Source: Cercis canadensis
Taxonomy: Eukaryota > Streptophyta > Magnoliopsida > Fabales > Fabaceae
Assembly (NCBI GenBank): GCA_003255065.1
Contig: QAOA01007418.1
Coordinates: 186,001 to 250,000, forward strand
Length of the DNA: 64,000 nt
Direction of reading: 5' to 3'
Below, one piece after another: positions 37,145 to 50,000 of this stretch. How positions within the stretch are numbered: position 1 is the stretch's first letter; each line of letters starts with the position of its first letter. The notes beneath the pieces are model-generated. The model was not told the DNA's origin. It saw only the letters and a program-made list of their open reading frames with translations, and did not search any database. The position numbers and the translations under genes are program-made.

Positions 37145-38045
37145 GGCTCATTGTATTTGGCCTGGGTCCCTGTTTCGGTTCGTACATATATCTAACTCGG
37201 TTATTTTCCTTGGGGTTCACTGTATCTGGGAAGGGACTGTTTACTGTTGGGTCATTGTATCTGGCCCGGGGCACTCTTTCGGGTCATCCCTGTATCTAAC
37301 TCGGATATTTTTCTTGATTTTCACTGTATCTGGCCTGGCTCTCTGTTTCGGTTCAAACTTGTATCTAACTTAGATGTTTTTCATGGGTTCAACTGCATCC
37401 AGAAAGGGACGGTTTCCTGATGGGTCATTGTATCTGGCCCGAGACCCTGTTTTTGTTTGTCCCTGTATCTGACTCGGATATTTTACTTGGGTTTCACTGT
37501 ATCTGGCCTGGCTACCTGTTTCGATTTGAACCTGTGTCTAACTCATATATTTTTCATGGATTCAACTGCAACTGGAAAGGGACTGTTTCCTGGTGGGTCA
37601 TTGTATCTGGCCCAAGACCCTGTTCCGGTTTGTCCCTGTATCTGACTCGGATATTTTCATTGGATATCACTGTATCTGGCCCGGCTCCCTATTTCGGTTC
37701 GAACCTTTATCTGACTCGGATATTTTTCATGGGTTCAACTACATCCAGAAATGGACTGTTTGCTGGTGGGTCATTGTATCTGGCCCGAGACCCAATTTCG
37801 GTTCGTCCCTGTATCTGACTCGGTCATTTTACTTGGGTTTCGCTGTTTCTGGCTTGGCTACCAGTTTCGGTTCGAACCTGTGTCTGACTCGGATATTTTT
37901 TCTTGGGTTTCATTTTATCTGGCATAGGACTATTTCTTGGTCGGTCATTATATCTGACCCGAGATACTGTTTCGGTTCGTCGCTGTATCTGACTAGAATA
38001 TTTTTCTTGGGTTTCACTGTATCTGGGAAGGGACTGTTTCCTGGT
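37145..38045 (+). repeat. 900-bp HOR, copy 5
   Basis: The length is 901 bp in standard order. Private changes include ctctttcgggtcatccctg in its second A. The closing AC reads tcggtcattatatctgaccc. Confidence 0.9.
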
Positions 38046-38149
38046 GGCTCATTGCATTTGGCCTGGGTCCCTGTTTTTGTTCGTACCTATATCTGACTCG
38101 GTTATTTTCCTTGGGGTTCACTGTATCTGGGAAGGGACTGTTTACTTTT
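38046..38149 (+). repeat. Representative 104-bp unit (A+C, B absent)
   Basis: A (38046-38112) passes straight into C (38113-38149), and the next A starts at 38150. The length is 67+37=104 bp, exactly 69 bp (one B) shorter than the full unit. Such units occur throughout the window, often with the A variant ggctcattgtatctggcctg and the C variant ending gtttactgtt. Their A part commonly ends attttcctt rather than attttactt, so the 104-bp unit is an old stable subtype and not a scatter of fresh deletions. Confidence 0.93.
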
Positions 38150-38945
38150 GGGTCATAGTATCTAGCCCGGAGCGCTATTTCGGTTCGTCCCTGTATCTAA
38201 CTAGGATATTTATCTTGGTTTTCACTGTATCTGGCCTGGCTCTCTGTTTCGGTTCGAACTTGTATCTAACTCAGATGTTTTTCATAGGTTCAACTGCATC
38301 CAGAAAGGGACAGTTTCCTGATGGGTCATTGTATCTGGCCCGAGACCCTGTTTCGGTTTGTCCCTGTATCTGACTCGGATATTTTACTTGGCTTTCACTG
38401 TATCTGGCCTGGCTACCTGTTTCGATTCGAACCTGTGTCTGACTCATATATTTTGAATGGATTCAACTGCAACTGGAAAGGGACTGTTTCCTAGTGGGTA
38501 ATTGTATCTGGCCCGAGTCCCTGTTCCGGTTCGTCCCTGTATCTGACTCGGATATTTTCATTGGGTATCACTGTATCTGGCCCGGCTCCCTGTTTCGGTT
38601 CAAATTTTAACTGACTCGGATATTTTTCATGGGTTCAACTACATCCAAAAATGGACTGTTTGCTGGTGGGTCATTGTATCTGGCTCGAGACCCAATTTCG
38701 GTTCGTCCCTGTATCTGTCTCAGTCATTTTACTTGGGTTTCGCTGTTTCTGGCTTGGCTACCTGTTTCGGTTCGAAACTGTGTCTGACTCGGATATTTTT
38801 TCTTGGGTTTCATTGTATCTGGCCTGGGACTATTTCTTGGTCGGTCATTATATCTGACACGAGATACTGTTTCGGTTCGTCGCTGTATCTGACTCGAATA
38901 TTTTTCTTGGGTTTCACTGTATCTGGGAAGGGACTGTTTCCTGGT
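38046..38945 (+). repeat. 900-bp HOR, copy 6 (type copy)
   Basis: This copy was parsed base by base: AC at 38046-38149, then four 173-bp units (38150 to about 38841), then AC (to 38945). The sum is 104+692+104=900 bp. Each of the six units has its own diagnostic variants, and these recur at the same position in the other copies, which is what defines a higher-order repeat. Two B-less units meet at every copy junction. Confidence 0.93.
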
Positions 38946-39742
38946 GGCTCATTGTATTTGGCCTGGGTCCCTGTTTCGGTTCGTACCTATATCTGACTCG
39001 GTTATTTTCCTGGGGGTTCACTATATCTGGGAAGGGACTGTTTACTGTTGGGTCATTGTATCTAGCCCGGGGCACTGTTTCGGTTCGTTCCTGTATCTAA
39101 TTAGGATATTTTTATTGGTTTTCACTGTATCTGGCCTGCCCTTCTGTTTCGGTTCGAACTTGTATCTAACTCAGATGTTTTTCATGGGTTCAACTGCATC
39201 CAAAAAGGGACAGTTTCGGGATGGGTCATTGTATCTGGCCCGAGACCCTGTTTCGGTTTGTCCCTGTATCTGACTCGGGTATTTTACTTGGGTTTCACTG
39301 TATCTGGCCTGGCTACATGTTTCGATTCGAACCTGTGTCTGACTCATATATTTTTCATGGATTCAACTGCAACTGGAAAGGGACTGTTTCCTGGTGGGTC
39401 ATTGTATCTGGCCCGAGACCCTGTTCCGGTTCGTCCCTGTGTCTGACTCGGATATTTTCTTTGGGTATCACTGTATCTGGCCCGGCTCCCTGTTTCGGTT
39501 CGAACTTGTATCTGACTCAGATATTTTTCATGGGTTCAACTACATCCAGAAATGGACTGTTTGCTGGTGGGTCATTGTATCTGGCCCGAGACCCAATTTC
39601 GGTTCGTCCCTATATCTGACTCGGTCATTTTACTTGGGTTTCGCTGTTTCTGGCTTGGCTACCTTTTTCGGTTCGAACCTGTGTCTGACTCGGATATTTT
39701 TTCTTGGGTTTCATTGTATCTGGCCTGGGACTATTTCTTGGT
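38946..39742 (+). repeat. 900-bp HOR, copy 7 (lacks last AC)
   Basis: The length is about 797 bp: AC plus four ABC. At about 39743 the expected closing AC (tcattatatctgacccgaga) is replaced by an A reading tcattgtatctgacctgggt, where the sequence joins the segment resembling 5.75-6.01 kb. This is the right edge of the regular 900-bp domain. Confidence 0.85.
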
Positions 39743-42240
39743 GGGTCATTGTATCTGACCTGGGTCCCTGTTTCGGTCCATACCTATATCTGACTCGGAT
39801 ATTTTCTTGGGTTTCACTGTATCTGGCCTGATCCTTGTTTCGGTTCATACCTGTATCTGACTCAGATATTTTTCTTGGGTTTCACAGTATCTGGGAAGGA
39901 AATGTTTCCTTGTGGGTCATTGTATCTGGCACGGGACCCTATTTCGGTTCGCCCCTGTATCTGACTCAAATATTTTTCTTGGGTTTCACTGTATCTGTTT
40001 TGGCTCCCTGTCAGGTTCGTACTTGTATCTGACTCTGATATTTTTCTTGGGTTTCACTGTATCTGGGAAGGGACTATTTACTGTTGGGTCATTGTATCTG
40101 CCCTGGGGCCCTGTTTCGGTTCGTCCCTGTATCTGACTCAAATATTTTTCATGGGTTCAACTGGATCCGAAAAGGGACAGTTTACTGTTGGGTCATTGTA
40201 TCTGGCGCGAGACCCTGTTTCGGTTTATCCCTATATCTGACTCGGATATTTTAATTGGATTTCACTGTATCTGGGCTGGTTCCCTGTTACTGTTCAAACC
40301 TGTATCTGACTCAGATATTTTTCATGGGTTCAACTCCATCCGGAAAGAGATTGTTTCCTGGTGGGTCATTGTATCTAGCCCGAGAATCTGTTTCGGTTCG
40401 TCCCTCTATCTGAGACAAATATTTTTCTTGGGTTTCACTCTATCTGGCCTGATCCTTGTTTCGGTTCGTACCTGTATCTAACTCAGATATTTTTCTGTGG
40501 TTTCACTGTATATGGGAAGGGAATGTTTCCTAGCGGGTCATTGTATCTGACCCGGGACCCTATTTCGGTTGGTCCCTATATCTAACTCGAATATTTTACT
40601 TGGGTTTCACTGTATCTGGTTTGGCTCCCTGTCAAATTCGTACTTATATCTGACTCGGAATGTTTCCATGTGGTTCATGGGTTCAACTGCATCGGGAATG
40701 TTTCCATGTGGTTCATGGGCTCCCTGTCAAATTCGTACTTATATCTGACCCGAGATACTGTTTCGGTTCATCGCTGTATCGGAGTCGAATATTTTTTTTG
40801 GGTTTCACTGTATCAGGGAAGGGACTGTTTCCTGGTGGCTCATTGTATCTGGCTTGAGTCCCAGTTTCGTTTCGTACCTATATCTGAATCGGTTATTTTC
40901 CTTGGGGTTCACTGTATCTAGTAAGGGACTGTTTACTGTTGGGTCATTGTATCTAGCCCGGGGCCCTGTTTCGGTTCGTCCCTGTATCTGACTCAGATAT
41001 TTTTCTTGGTTTTCACTGTACCTGGCCTGGGTCCCTGTTTCGGTTCGAACTTGTATCTAAATCAGATGTTTTTCATGGGTTCAACTGCATCCAGAAAGGG
41101 ACAGTTTCCTGATGGGACATTGTATATGGCCCGAGACCCTGTTTTGGTTCGTCCCTATATATGACTCGGATATTTTACTTGGGTTTCACTGTATCTGGCC
41201 TGGCTACCTGTTTCGGTTCGAACTTGTGTCTGACTCATCTATTTTTCATGGGTTCAACTGCAACCGGAAAGGGACTGTTTCCTGGGAGGTCATTGTATCT
41301 GGCCGAGACCCTGTTTCGGTTCGTCCCTGTATCTGACTCGGATATTTTCATTGGGTATCACTGTATCTGGCTCGGCTCCCTGTTTCGGTTCGAACCTGTG
41401 TCTGACTCGGATATTTTTCATGGGTTCAACTGCATCCAGAAAGCGACAGTTTCCTTGTGGGTCATTGTATCTGGCCCGAGACCCTGTTTCGGTTCGTCCC
41501 TATATCTGACTCGGATATTTTAATTGGATTTCACTGTATCTGGCCTGGTTCCTTGTTACGGTTCGAACCTGTATCTGACTCAGATATTTTTCATGTGTTC
41601 AACTCCATCTGGAAAGAGATTGTTTCCTGGTGGGTCATTGGATCTGGCCCGAGAATCGGTTTCGATTCGTCCCTCTATCTGAGTCAAATATTTTTCTTGG
41701 GTTTCACTCTATCTGGCCTGATCCTTGTTTCGGTTCGTTCCTGTATCTAACTCAGATATTTTTCTGGGGTTTCACTGTATATGGGAAGTGAATGTTTCCT
41801 AGTGGGTCTTTGTATCTGACCCGGGACCCTATTTCGGTTAGTCCCTATATCTAACTCGGATATGTTACTTGGGTTTCACTGTTTCTGGTTTGGCTCCCTG
41901 TCAAATTCGTACTTGTATCTGACTCGGAATGTTTCCATGGGGTTCATGGGTTCAACTGCATCCGGAAAGGGACTATTTCCTGGTAGGTCATTGTATCTGG
42001 CCCGAGACCCTGTTTCGGTTCGTCTCTGTATATGACTCGGATATTTTAATTGGGTATCACTGTATCTGGCCTGGCTCCCCATTTCGGTTCGAACCTTTAT
42101 CTGACTCGGATATTTTTCATGGGTTCAACTGCATCCGGAAAGGGACAGTTTCCTGGTGGGTCATTGTATCTAGCCCGAGACCCAGTTTCGGTCCTTCCCT
42201 GTATCTGACTCGGATTTTTTACTTGGTTTTACTGTATCTG
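39743..42240 (+). repeat. Array block 5: patchwork between two HOR domains
   Basis: The units here are of several kinds: the 39801-40058 match to block 1, B variants with gttactgttcaaacctg or gttacggttcgaacctg, and a B variant ctgtcaaattcgtact (40630, 40725, 41899). A rearranged stretch lies at 40623-40750. No foreign sequence was found. Confidence 0.88.
40623..40750 (+). repeat. Nested short duplications in a rearranged unit
   Basis: ggctccctgtcaaattcgta occurs at 40623 and again at 40718, 95 bp apart. Inside that span, ggaatgtttccatgtggttc occurs at 40657 and 40695, 38 bp apart. A related single-copy form (cggaatgtttccatggggtt) lies near 41926. Unit phase is lost across this stretch and restored by about 40750. 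Confidence 0.88.
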
Positions 42241-44400
42241 GCCTGGCTACCTGTTTCGGTTCGAACCTCTATCTAACTCAGATGTTTTTCATGGGTTCAA
42301 CTGCATCCAGAAAGGGACAGTTTCCTGATGGGACATTGTATATGGCCCGAGACCCTGTTTCGGTTCGTCCCTATATATGACTCGGATATTTTACTTGGGT
42401 TTCACTGTATCTGGCCTGGCTACCTGTTTCGGTTCGAACCTGTGTCTGACCCATATATTTTTCATGGGTTCAACTGCAACCGGAAAGGGACTGTTTCCTG
42501 GTGGGTCATTGTATCTGGCTGAGTCCCTGTTTCGGTTCGTCCCTGTATCTGACTCAGATATTTTCATTGGGTATCACTGTATCTGGCCCGGCTCCTTGTT
42601 TCGTTTCGAACCTTTATCTGACTCGGATATTTTTCATGGGTTCAACTGCATCCAGAAAGGGACTGTTTGCTGGTGGGTCATTGTATCTGGCCCGAGACCC
42701 AATTTCGGTTCGTCCCTGTATCTGACTCGGTTATTTTACTTAGGTTTCACTGTATCTGGCCTGGTTACCTGTTTCGGTTCGAACCTTTATCTGACTATGA
42801 TTTTTTTTCTTGGGTTTCGTTGTATCTGGCCTGGGACTATTTCTTGGTGGGTCATTATATCTGAAACGAGATACTGTTTCAGTTCGTCGCTGTATCTGAC
42901 TCGGATGTTTTTCTTGAGTTTCACTTTATCTGGGAAGGGACTGTTTCCTGGTGGCTCATTGTATCTGGCCTGGGTCCCTGTTTCGGTTCGTCCCTATATC
43001 TAACTCGGATATTTTCCTAGCGGTTCACTGTATCTGGGAAGGGACTATTTACTGTTGGGTCATTGTATCTAGCTCGGGGCCCTGTTTTGGTTTGTCCCTG
43101 TATCTGACTCGGACATTTTTCTTGGGTTTCACTGTATCTGGCCTGGCTCACTGTTTCGGTTCGAACTTGTATCTGACTCGAATGTTTTTCATGGGTTCAA
43201 CTGCATCCAGAAAGGGATAGTTTCCTTGTGGGTCATTGTATCTGGCCCAAGACCTTGTTTCGATTCGTCCCTGTATCTGACTCGGATATTTTTCTTGGGT
43301 TTCACTGTATCTGGCCTGGGTCCCTGTTTCGATTCGAACTTGTATCTGACTCAAATATTTTTCTGGGGTTTCACTGTATCTGGGAAGAGAATGTTTCCTT
43401 GTGGGTCATTGTATCTGACCCGGGACCCTATTTCGGTTCATCCCTATATCTAACTCGGATATTTTACTTGGGTTTCACTGTACTAGTTTGGCTCCCTGTC
43501 AAATTCGTACTTCTATCTGACTCGGATATTTTTCTTGGGTTTCACTATATCGGGGAAGGGACTGTTTCCTGGTAGCTCATTGTATCTGGCCTGGGTCCCT
43601 GTTTCGGTTCTTACCTATATTTGACTCGGATATTTTCCTTGGGGTTCACTGTATCTAGGAAGGGACTGTTTACTGTTCGGTCATTGTATCTAGCCCGGGG
43701 CCTTGTTTTGGTTTGTCCCTGTATCTGACTCGGATATTTTTCTTGGGTTTCACTGTATTTGGCCTGGCTCCCTGTTTCGGTTCGAACTTGTATCTGACTC
43801 GGACGTTTTTCATGGGTTCAACTACAGCCAGAAAGGGACAGTTTCCTTGTGGGTCATTGTATCTGGCCTGAGACCCTATTTCGGTTCGTCCCTGTATCTG
43901 ACTCGGATAATTTACTGGGGTTTCACTGTATATGGCTTGGCTACCTTTTTCGGTTTGAACCTGTGTTTGAGTCAGATATTTTTCTTGGGTTCAACTGCAT
44001 CCAGAAAGGGACTATTTCCTTGTGGGTCATTGTATCTGGCCCGAGACCCTGTTTCGGTTCGTTCCTGTATCTGACTCGGATATTTTAATTGGGTATCACT
44101 GTATCTGGCCTGGCTCCCTGTTTCAGTTCGAACCTGTATCTGACTCGGATATTTTTCATGGGTTCAACTGCATCCGAAAAGGGACAGTTTCCTGGTGGGT
44201 CATTGTATCTGGCCCGACACCCTGTTTCGGTTCGTCCCTGTATCTGACTCGGATATTTTCATTGGGTTTCAGTGTATACGGGAAGAGACTGTTTACTGTT
44301 GGGTCATTGTATCTGCCCAGGGTCATGTTTCGGTTCGTCCCTGTATCTGACTCAAATATTTTTCATGGGTTCAACTGCATCCGGAAAGGGACAGTTTCCT
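42240..44400 (+). repeat. Large duplicated segment, copy 1 (offset 2628 bp)
   Basis: This matches 44868-47030 at a nearly constant offset of 2628-2629 bp. Shared rare variants include ctgacccatnta-type B ends, gattttttttcttg, cctagcggttcactg, the ctggggtttcactgtatctg A-C junction, ctgactcggacgtttttcat and the tgtatacgggaagagactg C. Similarity ends at about 44400, where the A that follows is of another type. Confidence 0.86.
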
Positions 44401-44867
44401 GGTGGGTCATTGTATCTAGCCCGAGACCCAGTTTCGGTCCTTCCCTGTATCTGACTCGGATTTTTTACTTGGTTTCACTGTATCTGGCCTGGCTACCTGT
44501 TTCGGTTCGAACCTGTGTCTGACTCGGATATTTTTTCTTGGGTTTCATTGTATCTGGCCTGGGACTATTTCTTGGTGGGTCATTATATCTTACCTGAGAT
44601 ACTGTTTCGGTTCGTCGCTGTATCAAACTCGAATATTTTTCTTGGGTTTCACTGTATCAGGGAAGGGACTGTTTCCTGGTGGCTCATTGTTTCTGGCCTG
44701 GGTCCCTGTGTCGATTCGTACCTATATCTGAATCGGTTATTTTCCTTGGGGTTCACTGTATCTGGGAAGGGACTGTTTACTGTTGGGTCATTGTATCTAG
44801 CCCGGGGCCCTGTTTCGGTTCGTCCCTGTATCTGACTCGGATATTTTTCTTGGTTTTCACTTTATCT
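44401..44867 (+). repeat. Array units between the two 2628-offset copies
   Basis: About 470 bp of units separate the duplicate copies. They include the A variant gacccagtttcggtccttcc, a B with gatattttttcttggg, the ctatttcttggt C and an AC-AC pair. They match the general right-hand subfamily and nothing unusual was seen. Confidence 0.85.
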
Positions 44868-47030
44868 GGCCTGGCTCCCTGTTTCGGTTCGAACTTCTAT
44901 CTAACTCAGATGTTTTTCATGGGTTCAACTGCATCCAGAAAGGGACAGTTTCCTGATGGGACATTGTATATGGCCCGAGACCCTGTTTCGGTTCGTCCCT
45001 ATATATGACTCGGATATTTTACTTGGGTTTCACATTATCTGGCCTGGCTACCTGTTTCGGTTCGAACCTGTGTCTGACCCATCTATTTTTCATGGGTTCA
45101 ACTGCAACCGGAAAGGGACTGTTTCCTGGTGGGTCATTGTATCTGGCCGAGTCCCTGTTTCGGTTCGTCCCTGTATCTGACTCGGATATTTTCATTGGGT
45201 ATGACTGTATCTGGCCCGGCTCCCTGTTTCGGTTCGAACCTTTATCTGACTCGGATAATTTTCATGGGTTCAACTGCATCCAGAAAGGGACTGTTTGCTG
45301 GTGGGTCTTTGTATCTGGCCCGAGACCCAATTTCGGTTTGTCCCTGTATCTGACTCGGTTATTTTACTTAGGTTTCACTGTATCTGGCCTGATTACCTGT
45401 TTCGGTTCGAACCTTTGTCTGACTAGGATTTTTTTTCTTGCGTTTCGTTGTATCTGGCCTGGGACTATTTCTTGGTGGGTCATTATATCTGAACCGAGAT
45501 ACTGTTTCGGTTCGTCGCTGTATCTGACTCGGATGTTCTTCTTGGGTTTCACTGTATCTGGGAAGGGACTGTTTCCTGGTGGCTCATTGTATCTGGCCTG
45601 GGTCCCTGTTTCGGTTCGTCCCTATATCTAACTCGGATATTTTCCTAGCGGTTCACTGTATTTGGGAATGGACTATTTACTGTTGGGTCATTGTATCTAG
45701 CCTCGGGCCCTGTTTTGGTTTGTCCCTGTATCTGACTCGGATATTTTTCTTGGGTTTCACTGTATCTGGCCTGGCTCACTGTTTTGGTTCGAACTTGTAT
45801 CTGACTCGAATGTTTTTCATGGGTTCAACTACATCCAGAAAGGGACAGTTTCCTTGTGGGTCATTGTATGTGGCCCAAGACCCTGTTTCGGTTCGTCCCT
45901 GTATCTGACTCGGATATTTTTCTTGAGTTTCACTGTATCTGGCCTGGGTCCCTGTTTCGATTCGAACTTGTATCTGACTCAAATATTTTTCTGGGGTTTC
46001 ACTGTATCTGGGAAGAGAATGTTTCCTTGTGGGTCATTGTATATGACCCGGGACCCTATTTCGGTTCGTCCCTATATCTAACTCGGATATTTTACTTGGG
46101 TTTCACTGTATCTGGTTTGGCTCCCTGTCAAATTCGTACTTGTATCTGACTCAGATATTTTTCTTGGGTTTCACTATATCGGGGAAGGGACTGTTTCCTG
46201 ATAGCTCATTGTATCTGGCCTGGGTCCCTGTTTCGGTTCTTACCTATATTTGACTCCGATATTTTCCTTGGGGTTCACTGTATCTAGGAAGGGACTGTTT
46301 AATGTTCGGTCATTGTATCTAGCCCGGGGCCCTGTTTTGGTTTGTCCCTGTATCTGACTCGGATATTTTTCTTGGGTTTCACTGTATCTGGCCTGGCTCC
46401 CTGTTTCGGTTCGAACTTGTATCTGACTCGGACGTTTTTCATGGGTTCAACTACATCCAGAAAGGGACAGTTTCCTTGTGGGACATTGTATCTGGCCTGA
46501 GACCCTATTTCGGTTCGTCCCTGTATCTGACTCGGATATTTTACTTGGGTTTCACTGTATCTGGCTTGGCTACCTTTTCGGTTTGAACCTGTGTCTTAGT
46601 CGGATATTTTTCATGGGTTCAACTGCATCCGGAAAGGGACTATTTCCTGGTGGGTCATTGTATCTGGCCCGAGACCCTGTTTCGGTTCGTCCCTGTATCT
46701 GACTCGGATATTTTAATTGGGTATCACTGTATCTGGCCTGGCTCCCTGTTTCAGTTCGAACCTGTATCTGACTCGGATATTTTTCATGGGTTCAACTGCA
46801 TCCGAAAAGGGACAGTTTCATGGTGGGTCATTGTATCTGGCCCGAGACCCTGTTTCGGTTTATCCCTGTATCTGACTCGGATATTTTCATTGGGTTTCAC
46901 TGTATACGGGAAGAGACTGTTTACTGTTGGGTCATTGTATCTGCCCAGGGGCCATGTTTCGGTTCGTCCCTGTATCTGACTCAAATATTTTTCATGGGTT
47001 CAACTGGATCCGAAAAGGGACAGTTTACTG
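44868..47030 (+). repeat. Large duplicated segment, copy 2 (offset 2628 bp)
   Basis: This is the partner of 42240-44400. Differences are scattered substitutions and a few 1-2 bp indels, for example taccttttcgg here against tacctttttcgg in copy 1. The two rare left-type B subunits with ggtttgaacctgtgt in the right half of the window lie in this pair, at about 43954 and 46581. Confidence 0.86.
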
Positions 47031-50000
47031 GTGGGTCATTGTATCTGGCCCGAGACCCCGTTTCGGTTCGTCCCTGTATCTGACTCGGATATTTTAATTG
47101 GATTTCACTGTATCTGGCCTGGTTCCCTGTTACAATTCGAACCTGTATCTGACTCGGATATTTTTCATGGGTTCAACTCCATCCGGAAAGAGATTATTTC
47201 CTGGTGGGTCATTGTATCTGGCCTGCGTCCCTGTTTCGTTTCGTACCTATATCTGACTCGGATATTTTCCTTCGGGTTCACTGTATCTGGGAAGGGACTG
47301 TTTACTTTTGGGTCATTGTATCTAGCCCTGGGCCCTGTTTCGGTTTGTCCCTGTATCTTACTCAAAAATTTTCATTGGGTATCACTGTATCTTTCCTGAC
47401 TCCCTGTTTCGGTTCAAACTTGTATCTGGCTCGGATATTTTTCATGGGTTCAACTGCATCCGGAAAGGGACAGTTTCCTGGTGGGTCATTGTATCTGGCC
47501 CGAGACCCAGTTTCGGTCCTTCCCTATATCTGACTCAGATTTTTTACTTGGTTTCACTGTATCTGGCCTGGCTACCTATTTCTGTTCGAACCTGTGTCTG
47601 ACTCGGATATTTTTTCTTGGGTTTCATTATATCTAGCCTGGGACTATTTCTTGGTGGGTCATTATATCTGACCCGAGATACTGTTTCGGTTCGTCGCTGA
47701 ATCTGACTCGAATATCTTTCATGGGTTCAACTCCATTCGGAAAGAGATTGTTTCCCGGTGGGTCATTGTCTTTGGCCTGGGTCCCCATTTCAGTTCGTAC
47801 CTATATCAGACTCGGATATTTTCCCTGGGGTTCACAGTATCTGGGAAGGGACTGTTTACTTTTGGGTCATTGTATCTAGCCCAGGGCCCTGTTTCGGTTC
47901 GTCCCTGTATCTGACTCGGATATTTTTCTTCGTTTTCACTGTATTTGGCCTGGCTCCCTATTTCGGTTCGAACTTGTATCTAACTCAGAAGATTTTCATG
48001 GGTTCAACTGCATCCAGAAAGGGATAGTTTCCTGATGGTTCATTGTATCTGGCCCGAGACCCTGTTTCGGTTCGTCCCTGTATATGACTCGGATATTTTA
48101 CTTGGGTTCACTGTATCTGGCCTGGCTACCTGTTTCGGTTCGAACCTGTGTCTGAGTCATATATTTTTCATGCGTTCAACTGCAACCGGAAAGGGACTGT
48201 TTCCTGGTGGGCCATTGTATCTGGCCCGAGACCCTGTTTCGGTTCGTCCCTGTATCTGACTCGGATATTTTCATTGGGTATCACTGAATCTGGCCTGGTT
48301 CCCTGTTTCGGTTCGAACCTGTATCTGACTAGGATATTTTTCATGGGTTCAACTGCATCCGGAAAGGGACAGTTTCCTGGTGGGTCATTGTATCTAGCCC
48401 GAGACCCAGTTTCGGTCCTTCCCTATATCTGAATCGGATTTTTTACTTGGTTTCACTGTATCTGGCCTGGCTACGTATTTCGTTTCGAACCTGTGTCTGA
48501 CTCGGATATTTTTCTTGGGTTTCATTGTATCTGGCCTGTGACTATTTCTTGGTGGGTCATTATATCTGACCTGAGATACTGTTTCTGTTCGTCGCTGTAT
48601 CTGACTCGAATATTTTTCTTGGGTTTCACTGTATTTGGGAAGGGACTGTTTCCTGGTGGCTCATTGTATCTGGCCTGTGTCCCTGTTTCAGTTCGTACCT
48701 ATATCTGACTCGGTTATTTTCCTTGGGGTTCACTGTATCTGGGAAGGGACTGTTTACTATTGGGTCATTGTATCTAGCCCGGGTCCCTGTTTCGTTTCGT
48801 CCCTGTATCCGACTCGGATATTTTTCTAGGTTTTCACTGTATCTGGCCTGGCTCTCTGTTTCGGTTGGAACTTGTATCTAACTCAGATGTTTTTCACGAG
48901 TTCAGCTGCATCCAGAAAGAGACAGTTTCCGGATGGGTCATTGTATTTAGCCCGAGACCCTGTTTCGGTTCGTCCCTGTATATGACTCGGATATTTTCAT
49001 TGGGTATCACTGTATCTGGCCTGGTTCCCTGTTTCGGTTCGAACATGTATCTAACTCAAATGTTTTTCATGGGTTCAACTGCATCTAGAAAGGGACACTT
49101 TCCTGATGGGTCATTGTATCTGGCCCGAGAACCTGTTTCGGTTCGTCCTTGTATATGACTTGGATATTTTACTTGGGTTTCACTGTATCCGGGAATAGAC
49201 TATTTACTGTTGGGTCATTGTATCTGCCCTGGCGCCCTGTTTCGGTTCGTCCCTGTATCTGAATCGGATATTTTAATTAGATTTCACTGTATCTGGCCTG
49301 GTTCCCTGTTACGATTCGAACCTGTATCTGACTCGGATATTTTTCACGGGTTCAACTCCATCCGGAAAGAGATTATTTCCTGGTGGGTCATTGTATTGGG
49401 CCTGGGTCCCTGTTTCGGTTCGTACCTATATTTGACTCGAATATTTTCCTTGGAGTTCACTGTATCTGGGAAGGGACTGTTTACTTTTGGGTCATTGTAT
49501 CTAGCCCGAGGCCCTGTTTCGGTTCGTCCCTGTATCTGACTCAGATATTTTTCTTCGTTTTCACTGTATCTGGCCTGGCTCCCTATTTCGGTTTGAACTT
49601 GTATCTAACTCAGACGTTTTTCATCGGTTCAACTGCATCCAGAAAGGGATATTTTCCTGATGGTTCATTGTATCTGGCTCGAGACCCTGTTTCGGTTCGT
49701 CCCTGTATATGACTCGGATATTTTACTTGCGTTCACTGTATCTGGCCTGGCTACCTGTTTCGGTTCGAACCTGTCTCTGACTCATATATTTTTCATGCGT
49801 TCAACTGCAACCGCAAAGGGACTGTTTCCTGGTGGGCCATTGTATCTGGCCGGAGACCTTGTTTCGGTTCGTCCCTGTACCTGACTTGTATATTTTCATT
49901 GGGTATCACTGTATCTGGCCTAGTTCCCTGTTTCGTTTCGAACATGTATCTAACTCAGATGTTTTTCATGGGTTCAACTGCATCTAGAAGGGGACACTTT

